The position numbers and the translations under genes were made by a program. Below the pieces are notes generated by a model. The model did no database searches, was not told the origin of the DNA, and saw only the letters and a program-made list of their open reading frames with translations. This document shows positions 7,545-14,438 of a DNA stretch of 18,737 nucleotides, piece after piece; position 1 is the first letter of the stretch, and every line of letters begins with the position of its first letter. Source of the DNA: Dehalococcoidia bacterium UBA2160 (GTDB taxonomy: Bacteria > Chloroflexota > Dehalococcoidia > Lucifugimonadales > UBA1123); contig DCWO01000124.1 of assembly GCA_002328865.1 (NCBI GenBank), positions 1-18,737 of the forward strand. Reading direction: 5' to 3'.

Positions 7545-8507
7545 TCATATCCCGAGCAACTCTTCGAGGTTTTTCGAGAGTATCTTTTCCTTTTCTTCAT
7601 CGGTCAGACTTTCCAGGCTCAGAATCCAGGACGCGGGCCAGTCGGTGCACATGTCGTATGGCCAGTCGGTGCCGAACAGCACCCGGTCGACGCCGACCCT
7701 GTCGACGATGTATCGGAGCGCCTCCTCGCTGTGCGTGATGGTGTCGTAGTAGAACTTGTCGAGGTACTCGCTGGGCGGTCGCTCGAGCTTGCCTCGCGCC
7801 TCGGGCCGGACCTGCCACCCTCGATCCATGCGGCCGATGCCGAAGCACGTGTAGCCGCCACCGTGAGACAGGCACACCCTCAAGTCCGGACAGGCGTCCA
7901 TGACCCCGCCGAAAACGAAGCACGCAAACGTAACGGCTCGGTCGGCCATGTTGCCGATGGAGTTGGGCAGGTGATAACGGCTGGACCTCGGGCTGACGAT
8001 TGTCGGGCCGCCTTGGTGAATAAGGATCATCGCGCCCGTCCGCTCCGCCGCTTTCCACAACGGAAGGAACTCGGGTTCGTCGAACGTCCGGCCGTTGACG
8101 TGGTCGCCGATCATTGCGCCCTTGAGGCCGAGCTCGCCCATGCACCGTTCGAGTTCCTCGATCGATGCGGGGATGTCTTGCATCGGCAGCGTGCCGAGCC
8201 CCTCGAACCGGCCCGGGTGCTCCTTCGTGAGGCCGGAAACGTATTCGTTGCAGTCGCGAGCCATGGCGGCAACGGCCGAGGTGTCCTTGTCGTAATAGTA
8301 GAACACCGCGTTGGTCGACAGCACCTGAACGTCGACGCCCAGCGAATCCATGTCCGCCAACCGCGCTTCAGGCGACCACACTGTCCTGGGATTGTGTCGA
8401 TGGGACGCCACCGCCTCGGACGTGATGCCGTGCCAGTTTTCGCCGGCCTCCATCGCGTCGATGAACGGCTGCGGCGAGATGTGGGCGTGAATGTCTATGC
8501 TTCGCAT
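7545..8507 (-). CDS. ACMSD-like amidohydrolase (Amidohydro_2 family)
   Basis: A 320-residue TIM-barrel metallohydrolase related to 2-amino-3-carboxymuconate-6-semialdehyde decarboxylase and other Amidohydro_2 enzymes, which decarboxylate or hydrate aromatic and cyclic carboxylates. All metal-site positions are visible: H7 and H9 in DIHAHI, H164 in LIHQGGP, H215 in LSHGGGY and D281 in FGTDWPY. The stretch HGGGYTCFGIGRMDRGW closely follows the ACMSD pattern. ATG 8507 follows AAAGGA within a few nucleotides and puts the HxH motif at the very N-terminus, as is usual for the family; an upstream in-frame start (8531) is less likely. It is the third gene of the run starting with the oxidoreductase at 11207, with a 77-nt gap from the previous gene. 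The substrate is unknown; decarboxylase and hydrolase roles both fit. Confidence 0.9.
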   Translation of the reverse strand: MRSIDIHAHISPQPFIDAMEAGENWHGITSEAVASHRHNPRTVWSPEARLADMDSLGVDVQVLSTNAVFYYYDKDTSAVAAMARDCNEYVSGLTKEHPGRFEGLGTLPMQDIPASIEELERCMGELGLKGAMIGDHVNGRTFDEPEFLPLWKAAERTGAMILIHQGGPTIVSPRSSRYHLPNSIGNMADRAVTFACFVFGGVMDACPDLRVCLSHGGGYTCFGIGRMDRGWQVRPEARGKLERPPSEYLDKFYYDTITHSEEALRYIVDRVGVDRVLFGTDWPYDMCTDWPASWILSLESLTDEEKEKILSKNLEELLGI

Positions 8508-8584
8508 GATTTCCTTTCTGCTCGCGGTCACGACGATTATCGACGGCCTCGGCGCCGCGGTCGTTCACGGCCAACCCAGCCCCA

Positions 8585-10195
8585 CTACCGCTCGTGAGCC
8601 AGCACGCCGTCGACATAGGTTTGCTCAATGAGGATGTCACGAATGTACGTCGGGTCGACAGCCGTTGGATCGTGGCTCAAAACGACCATGTCCGCCCGTT
8701 TCCCGCTCTCCAATGATCCCACTTCGTGTTCGCGCGACATGGCGTACGCTGCGTTCGCCGTGTACATTCGCAGCACCTCGGAAGGAGTGAGGGCTTCCTC
8801 GGGCACGATTGGGCCCTCGCCTTGACGCGTGGTCCGAGTTACGGCGGCGTAGATGCCTGTCAACGGTTCAAGCGGCGCGCACGGGAAGTCGGAACTCGCG
8901 GCGACGGTCACACCCTCGTCAATCATCGTCTTGAACGGGAAGACCATCGTGCCGCCGCCAAGATCGTCAGCCCGCGTTTTCGCGGCGACGGCACCGGAGA
9001 AGATGAACGGCGGTTGCACAGTGGCCACGACGCCCATGGACGCCGTGCGCCTGATCTGGTCGAGAGTTGGAAGGCTGTAGTGCTCGATGCGGAAACGCGG
9101 CTCCGGACGGTGGTGTGCCTTCTGGGCTGCCTCGAACGCGTTCAGCGCCTGTTCGATGCTCCAAGTTCCCAGGCAGTGGATGGCGACCTGGAGATCGCGC
9201 TTATGCGCATCGAGGACAAGGCTGTTCACTTCGTCCTGGGTGTAGTACCTCTCACCGAAATGCTCGACATCGCCGTGCGGGTGCGTCCGAATAAGGGCCG
9301 GGCTCGGGAAGACCGGGTCCATGAATATCTTCATCGTGCCGCCCCGGAGACGGTCGGATATCTGGCCGTCTCCACGCTCGCCTCGTGACGTTTCTTTGGG
9401 AGCGGCGAAGAAGCCATTGCCGCCCAGCATTTGATGCATCAGAATCGGAATCTTTCCCTGGTCGTTCGCCGTACGGTATATCTCGGCTGCGTCCGGAGTG
9501 ACCAGAGCATCGCCGACTCCCGTGATGCCGCAGGCCAGGTATCGTTCGGCGTTCTGCCGAACCAGGTCAGCGGAGCCGTCGCCGTACAGATCCAGGTGCG
9601 CCCGCATCGAGAGGTTGTAGAAGGGATTCATCGCCTCCTCCCACATGCCGCCGTCGGGCTCACCGGCACGGTCACGCAAAATCACACCGTGGGCGGGGTC
9701 CGGCGTGTTCCGATCGACGCCAGCCAGCTCCATGGCCGCGGAGTTGACATAACACGCGTGGACGGAACCGTCTTCGATGCAGACCGGATTGTCGGGAGCA
9801 GCCTCGTCGAGCTCGTCGCGGGTGATGCGTCTGCCTTCCCTCACCTGAGCGGACCTGAGACCCCAACCCCAGATCCATCTGCCTTTGGGCGTCCCTTTGG
9901 CGGCAGCGGCGATTGCGTCGACGATCTCTTGTATCCCGTTGAACGGAGGGACGCTGCAATCCACCGAAACCGGCTGGAAAGTCGTCAGACTGAAGTGGTT
10001 GTGCGGATCGATGAGTCCGGGGATAACCGTCCGACCGGCGAGTTGGACCGTCTTGGTGTCGCCGCCGATCATCTTCGACACCACCTCGTTCGGACCAAGC
10101 GCGACGATCTTTCCGCGCTCGATCCCGATGGCCTCGGTTCGTGAGTCCCGTTTGTCCATGGTCAGGATGTTGCCGCCAAGCAAAGCTAAGTCCAT
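8585..10195 (-). CDS. YtcJ-like metal-dependent amidohydrolase (Amidohydro_3 family)
   Basis: A 536-residue amidohydrolase of the YtcJ/Amidohydro_3 type, a family that hydrolyses amide or ester bonds in varied small molecules. It begins with the composite beta-sandwich strands (LLGGNILTMD; AIGIERGKIVALG). Then come GLIDPHNHF with H65 and H67, a possible metal-bridging K289 in GTMKIFMD, H340 in AIHCLGT, H372 in RIEHYSLPT and D436 in AASSDFPCAPLEP. It ends in the usual GSLESGKRADMVVLSHDP and a final YVDGVLAHER strand, so it appears full length. ATG 10195 has a strong site, GGAGG, 6 nt upstream. It sits between the quinone oxidoreductase (46-nt gap) and the ACMSD-like enzyme (77-nt gap), all on the minus strand, so a shared transcript is likely. 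There is no signal peptide. The substrate is not determinable. Confidence 0.92.
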   Translation of the reverse strand: MDLALLGGNILTMDKRDSRTEAIGIERGKIVALGPNEVVSKMIGGDTKTVQLAGRTVIPGLIDPHNHFSLTTFQPVSVDCSVPPFNGIQEIVDAIAAAAKGTPKGRWIWGWGLRSAQVREGRRITRDELDEAAPDNPVCIEDGSVHACYVNSAAMELAGVDRNTPDPAHGVILRDRAGEPDGGMWEEAMNPFYNLSMRAHLDLYGDGSADLVRQNAERYLACGITGVGDALVTPDAAEIYRTANDQGKIPILMHQMLGGNGFFAAPKETSRGERGDGQISDRLRGGTMKIFMDPVFPSPALIRTHPHGDVEHFGERYYTQDEVNSLVLDAHKRDLQVAIHCLGTWSIEQALNAFEAAQKAHHRPEPRFRIEHYSLPTLDQIRRTASMGVVATVQPPFIFSGAVAAKTRADDLGGGTMVFPFKTMIDEGVTVAASSDFPCAPLEPLTGIYAAVTRTTRQGEGPIVPEEALTPSEVLRMYTANAAYAMSREHEVGSLESGKRADMVVLSHDPTAVDPTYIRDILIEQTYVDGVLAHER

Positions 10196-10241
10196 TGTCT
10201 GCCTCCGTTTGCTGATGTTGCAGCGTCGGACGCCACAGCCG

Positions 10242-11207
10242 TTATGGGATCAGCAGCAGCTTGCCGGTGGTCAGTCGACCCTCGAGTTGACGGTGCGCCT
10301 CGGCCGCATCGCTCAGGGCGAACGTGCCGTGGATGCGTACGTCCAGCTTGCCGGACTGCACCCAGTTCAGGATATCGCCCGCACGTCTCAGCAGTTCCTC
10401 GCGCGTCCGCGTGTAGTGGCCTAGGCCTGGCCTGGTTAGGAACAGCGACTTCGCGTTGAGGACGGACACGGGCACCGGGTCGACCTGACCGCTGGCCTGA
10501 CCGTAAAGCACCATGTAACCCGTCGGCTCGAGGCAGGCGATGCCCTTGTCGAAAGTGGTCTTGCCGACCGAGTCGTAGACAGCCTGGATTCCCGCGCCGC
10601 CGGTGATCTCTCGGACGCCTTCCTCAAAGTCGGCCTCGATGTAGTTGATGACGTGATCGGCCCCAGCGCCGCGGGCGAGCACCGCCTTCTCTTCGGTCGA
10701 GACGGTGGCGATCACCGTGCCGCCCAACGATTTCACCATCTGAGTCAGCAGCAGACCGACGCCTCCGGCTGCAGCGTGAACCAGCACCGTGTCGCCCGGC
10801 TTCACCGGGTATGTCGCATGGCACAGGTAGTGGGCGGTCATGCCTTGAAGCATCACAGCAGCGCCCATCTCCGCGCCGACGCCGTCGGGCATCTTGACCA
10901 GGCTAGACGCGGGAGCGACCACCTTCTCGGCGTACGACGAACCCACGCCCGAGTAAGCCACGGTGTCACCGACGGTCACTTCCGTGACGCCCTCTCCGAC
11001 CTGAGCAACGACACCCGCGCCCTCGACCCCGGGGATCAGCGGCAACGCCGGCAGGGTCGTGCCGGAGCGGGAGTACACGTCGGTGTAGTTCACGCCGATC
11101 GCCTGTATGTCGATCAGCGCCTGACCGGCGCCAGGGACCGGGTCCGGCACGTCTACGTATCGCAGCACCTCCGGTCCGCCTGTTTGCAATGCCTGGGCTG
11201 CCTTCAT
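10242..11207 (-). CDS. Zinc-free quinone oxidoreductase (MDR superfamily, QOR type)
   Basis: A 321-residue NADPH-dependent oxidoreductase of the medium-chain dehydrogenase/reductase superfamily, closest to quinone oxidoreductase. The N-terminal catalytic domain has LIDIQAIGVNYTDVYSRSG (31-49) and PGVEGAGVV (59-67). The cofactor motif is AAAGGVG (145-151) in VLVHAAAGGVGLLL. It lacks the catalytic and structural zinc cysteines of alcohol dehydrogenases. It ends with the typical LEGRLTTGKLLLIP. ATG 11207 is chosen because AGGAGGG lies about 9 nt upstream and MKAAQ matches family N-termini. The open frame up to 11333 would add 42 residues unlike any MDR protein. It is the first gene of the minus-strand run that continues with two amidohydrolases, and may reduce an alpha,beta-unsaturated intermediate of that pathway. 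Confidence 0.93.
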   Translation of the reverse strand: MKAAQALQTGGPEVLRYVDVPDPVPGAGQALIDIQAIGVNYTDVYSRSGTTLPALPLIPGVEGAGVVAQVGEGVTEVTVGDTVAYSGVGSSYAEKVVAPASSLVKMPDGVGAEMGAAVMLQGMTAHYLCHATYPVKPGDTVLVHAAAGGVGLLLTQMVKSLGGTVIATVSTEEKAVLARGAGADHVINYIEADFEEGVREITGGAGIQAVYDSVGKTTFDKGIACLEPTGYMVLYGQASGQVDPVPVSVLNAKSLFLTRPGLGHYTRTREELLRRAGDILNWVQSGKLDVRIHGTFALSDAAEAHRQLEGRLTTGKLLLIP

Positions 11208-11236
11208 GACCAATCCCTCCTGATTTCGTTCGGTAC

Positions 11237-11265
11237 ACTGTAGCAACGCGCCTGCCTCCCCGCAA
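11237..11265 (-). promoter_or_regulatory. Weak promoter candidate for the oxidoreductase-amidohydrolase operon
   Basis: On the minus strand TTGCGG (11265-11260), 17 nt and TACAGT (11242-11237) resemble -35 and -10 boxes. The -10 matches 4 of 6 consensus positions and the -35 only 3 of 6. The expected leader before ATG 11207 would be about 25 nt and includes the ribosome site. It lies in the 247-nt divergent region shared with the FAD oxidase gene; I found no good promoter for that plus-strand gene. Confidence 0.28.
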
Positions 11266-11454
11266 CAGCCACAGGCTGCCTCAATAGCAAGTGGGCACGA
11301 TGGAGTTCTCTTCGGCAGTGAACTGATGATCAACCAATCCTCGATCGGCCGAAACTGGGCGGAGTGTTCCGACCCAGATGTTGCGTGGACGGTTGTCGCG
11401 GGATACCATGCACCTGTTCCGCAGCCACGATTCCAGTATCAGAGAGGTGATCAG

Positions 11455-13056
11455 ATGGCGTCACAGACAATGTCGCGCAGGAGTTTCTGGACCTGGGGGT
11501 TGGAGTCGGAGGAGCCCACCGACGCCCAACGCCGGGACCACGCGGCTATGCTTTCCGATCGCCATGGCGTCGAAATCGTTCCTCCGCCCATTCCGCGAGC
11601 GGAGGACCTCGAAATGCGCTCGCCGCGGGTCACGGCGCCCGACAACGTCGCTGACTTTTGCTCCTCCAGCAACTACGAACGGGCTCGACACTCTTACAGC
11701 AACAACGACAAGGACCCTGCCGTATTCGGCTTGTTCCCCAATCCACCCGATGTCGTGGCTCACCCTCGAACGGAAGAAGAGCTGGAGCGGGTGCTGGACT
11801 GGTGCTCGTCGAAAGGCTACGCGGCAATCCCGTTCGGCGGCGGCTCCTCCTCGGTCGGTGGCGTGACCCCGCCCGAGGACAGAGACGTGGTCGTGACCAT
11901 CGACATGGACCAGTTCGACCGCATCCTGGAGATCGACGAGACATCCCGCGCGGCGCGGATCCAGGCAGGCGTCTACGGCCCGGACCTCGAGAGCCAGCTT
12001 CGACCCCACGGACTGACGTTGCGCCACTTCCCCCAGAGCTTCACCGGCTCGACCCTCGGCGGGTGGATCGCGACCCGGTCCGGCGGCCACTACGCGACCA
12101 ACCACACGCACATCGACGACTTCGTCGAGTCGGTGCGGATGCTGACGCCGACGGGTTGGTGGGAGAGCCGCCGACTGCCAGGCAGCGGCGCCGGTCCCGA
12201 CCCGAACAGGATGGCGCTCGGCAGCGAGGGGATCCTGGGAGTCATCAGCGAGGCTTGGATGCGAATCCAGGTCCGCCCCAAGTACAGGGCAACGGCGGGT
12301 GTGGCCTTCAACTCCTGGGAAGAGGGCTATGAGGCGACGCGACAGATCGTTCAGGCGAAACTCTGGCCCGCGAACCTGCGGCTGCTCGACCCGCTGTTGG
12401 CCGGAGACAGCGCCGGACTGGACGGCAGTCATGCACTCTTGGTCATCGGATTCGAGTCGGCTGAAACCCCGCAAAACTGGCCGATGAGCACGGCGGTCGA
12501 GATCGCACGCGGCGCCGGCGGCCAGATCGACGACGAGGATATCCTGATCGACGATGGCTCCGGCCAACCGACGGGACGAGGCGGAGCGGTCGGGGCGTGG
12601 CGCAACGCGTTCATCAGCGTAGGCGGCGGGCTAACCGCGGGGCTCGGCTTGGTCGGGGGCACGGTGGAGACGTCGATCACGTGGGAGCGCTGGCCCGAGT
12701 TCGACGCAAAAGTCCGAGCGGCAGTGAACGGCGTGCTGAGGGAGGTCTGCGGCGGCGGCACGGTCAACTGCCGGTTCACCCATGTGTACCCGGACGGCCC
12801 GGCGCCCTACTACACCTACGCCGGCGCCTATCGCGTCGGCGCATACGCCGAGCAGCAAGCGGCCATCAAGAAGGCGGCCTCGGACGCGATCATGGCAGCC
12901 GGGGGCACGATCACGCACCACCACGCGGTCGGGAAACTCCACAGGCCATGGTACGACGGGGAGCGACCGGAGCTCTTTGCCACCGCCCTGCGAGCCACCA
13001 AGAAGGCCCTCGACCCGAACGGCATCCTCAACCCAGGCGTGCTGATCGACGTTTAA
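11455..13056 (+). CDS. FAD-binding oxidase, alkylglycerone-phosphate-synthase-like
   Basis: A 533-residue flavoprotein of the VAO/PCMH family, closest in layout to alkyldihydroxyacetonephosphate synthase (AGPS). AGPS swaps an acyl for an alkyl group on DHAP in ether-lipid synthesis, but many bacterial homologues are plain oxidases. The FAD-binding domain holds PFGGGSSSVGG (126-136), PQSFTGSTLGGWIATRSGG (193-211) and ALGSEGILGVISE (254-266). The C-terminal cap contains the HHH triplet (488-490) in THHHAVGKLHRPW, an AGPS hallmark, and ends in the usual LDPNGILNPGVL. ATG 11455 has GAGGTG 5 nt upstream; the 43 residues readable before it look unrelated. It is divergent from the oxidoreductase operon and convergent with the Gfo/Idh/MocA gene. 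No acyl-DHAP partner gene is nearby, so ether-lipid synthesis is only a possibility. Confidence 0.9.
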   Translation: MASQTMSRRSFWTWGLESEEPTDAQRRDHAAMLSDRHGVEIVPPPIPRAEDLEMRSPRVTAPDNVADFCSSSNYERARHSYSNNDKDPAVFGLFPNPPDVVAHPRTEEELERVLDWCSSKGYAAIPFGGGSSSVGGVTPPEDRDVVVTIDMDQFDRILEIDETSRAARIQAGVYGPDLESQLRPHGLTLRHFPQSFTGSTLGGWIATRSGGHYATNHTHIDDFVESVRMLTPTGWWESRRLPGSGAGPDPNRMALGSEGILGVISEAWMRIQVRPKYRATAGVAFNSWEEGYEATRQIVQAKLWPANLRLLDPLLAGDSAGLDGSHALLVIGFESAETPQNWPMSTAVEIARGAGGQIDDEDILIDDGSGQPTGRGGAVGAWRNAFISVGGGLTAGLGLVGGTVETSITWERWPEFDAKVRAAVNGVLREVCGGGTVNCRFTHVYPDGPAPYYTYAGAYRVGAYAEQQAAIKKAASDAIMAAGGTITHHHAVGKLHRPWYDGERPELFATALRATKKALDPNGILNPGVLIDV

Positions 13057-13166
13057 CACGGCGGCAGATGCCGGGCGATTTCACGCGAAGCAAGGGGACA
13101 GAAGGGACGGGCGACTCGCAGGCCTGAATGCGATCGGGCGCTCTCATACGTTCGCCCTAAGCCCCG

Positions 13167-13189
13167 ATGTGTCGGAGGACCTCCCACAT
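13167..13189. terminator. Hairpin in the convergent gap between the FAD oxidase and dehydrogenase genes
   Basis: ATGTG and CACAT flank GGAG-GAC-CTCC, giving a stem of about nine pairs with a two-base bulge. It is symmetrical enough to act in either direction between two genes that end facing each other (stops at 13056 and 13207). No run of T follows on either strand, so it is only a weak candidate for a bidirectional 3' end. A second, looser pairing (GGGCG/CGCCC, about 13136-13157) lies just before it. Confidence 0.28.
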
Positions 13190-13206
13190 ACAACCCCGGC
13201 CTGGCG

Positions 13207-14418
13207 TTAGTCGAACTGGGCCAGGACCGGCCGCAGAACAACCACATCTCCGCTCCGATCGATCGACTGGGTCGCCGCGACACCCAGCGCGACGCTGTGC
13301 AGACCGGCAACGACGTCGGCCACTGGACGTTCTCTCATGGCCACGCACCGGAGAAACGAGTCGACCAGCAATGTGTCGCCGCCGCCGTGCTCGTCGCGGT
13401 ACTCGTCGAGCACGACGATGGTCTCGGGTTCGGCGCCGACCGGCTCGACAGCGATCACACCATCCGCCTGGCTGGCATGTATCGCGCCCCTCTGTCCCGT
13501 CAGGACGAAGTGGCGCTCGTGTCGCCGACCGGTGGTTGCGAAACTGAAGCTCAGGCGGACGCCACTCTTGTACTCGGCCAGAATCGACGCGTTGTCCACG
13601 GAGTCCTTCTCCGAGTTGTATGCGCACAGATCGCTGGCGTACCGCGTCGGGTCTGCCCGCTCGATGCCAGTCTGGTAAATGTAGTTGTGATAGCGGTCGT
13701 CAAGGTCATAAGCGGCCAGGCAGGTCTCCGTCAGCTCGCAGTCGCGACATCTCAGCGCGGCCTCCGGCTTCGGCACGAAGGTGTCTGTGCCTCCCTGAGC
13801 GCTGACCAACGCCGGCGTCGAGCCCACGATCCAGTTGATGACGTCCAGGGTATGGCACGCCTTGTGGACCAGCAGTCCTCCGCTGTGCTTTCGGAAGCGA
13901 TGCCATCGTCTGAAGAACGCCGCGCCGTGGTAGTACTCCACAACCTCTGCGGCGGTGACTTGCACAAGGTCGCCAATGATCCCTGAATCGACGATGGCTT
14001 TGAGCCTGACCATGAACGGGGCGTAGCGGAGCATGAAGCCAATCTGCACTGTCGGGTCGCTCTCTTTCGCGCGACGGGTCATATGGACGGCGTCTTCGAT
14101 GGTGGTGGCCATCGGCTTTTCGCACAGCACGTGCTTACCCGCGTCGAGGGCCATGTCGAACACGTCGCGATGGGTGAAGTCCGGCGTCGTGATCACGAGC
14201 GCGTCGACGTTCGGGTCTCGAAGGATGGACTCGACGCTGTTGTAGGGCCGTACGTCGCCGCCCAGATCGTCGACGGCGCTTTGAAGCCGTGTCTCGTCCC
14301 GGTCGGCAAGGGCGACGAGTCGCGCCTTGTCCGGGACCGCCCTGATATGCGGTCCAAAGAAGTGCATGCACCGCTGCCCTGTGCCAACGATCCCGATTCC
14401 CAAGGGACGTTCATTCAT
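13207..14418 (-). CDS. Gfo/Idh/MocA family oxidoreductase
   Basis: A 403-residue NAD(P)-dependent dehydrogenase of the Gfo/Idh/MocA family, which oxidises sugars, inositols and related polyols. The Rossmann motif is GIGIVGTGQR (7-16), the family signature EKP is at 100-102 in GKHVLCEKPMATT, and the catalytic region is SGGLLVHKACHTLDVINW with His189 at the expected position. A cysteine group (C224, C227, C233 in CRDCELTETC) lies in an insertion common in one branch of the family, with unproven metal binding. ATG 14418 has CGGAG about 7 nt upstream. It starts 20 nt after the stop of the FAD/Fe-S dehydrogenase, so the two are very likely one operon. The pairing suggests that it acts on a hydroxyacid or sugar acid made or used by that enzyme. 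The substrate is unknown. Confidence 0.92.
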   Translation of the reverse strand: MNERPLGIGIVGTGQRCMHFFGPHIRAVPDKARLVALADRDETRLQSAVDDLGGDVRPYNSVESILRDPNVDALVITTPDFTHRDVFDMALDAGKHVLCEKPMATTIEDAVHMTRRAKESDPTVQIGFMLRYAPFMVRLKAIVDSGIIGDLVQVTAAEVVEYYHGAAFFRRWHRFRKHSGGLLVHKACHTLDVINWIVGSTPALVSAQGGTDTFVPKPEAALRCRDCELTETCLAAYDLDDRYHNYIYQTGIERADPTRYASDLCAYNSEKDSVDNASILAEYKSGVRLSFSFATTGRRHERHFVLTGQRGAIHASQADGVIAVEPVGAEPETIVVLDEYRDEHGGGDTLLVDSFLRCVAMRERPVADVVAGLHSVALGVAATQSIDRSGDVVVLRPVLAQFD

Positions 14419-14438
14419 TTCCGGCTCCGGTCAGACGA

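Noticed and set aside
7455..8597. A 380-codon open frame on the plus strand.
   Set aside because: It is antisense to the ACMSD-like amidohydrolase, whose metal ligands are all intact. The plus frame shows no family features.
11461..12567. A 368-codon open frame on the minus strand.
   Set aside because: It is the mirror frame of the AGPS-like FAD oxidase, with a composition typical of a codon-bias shadow.
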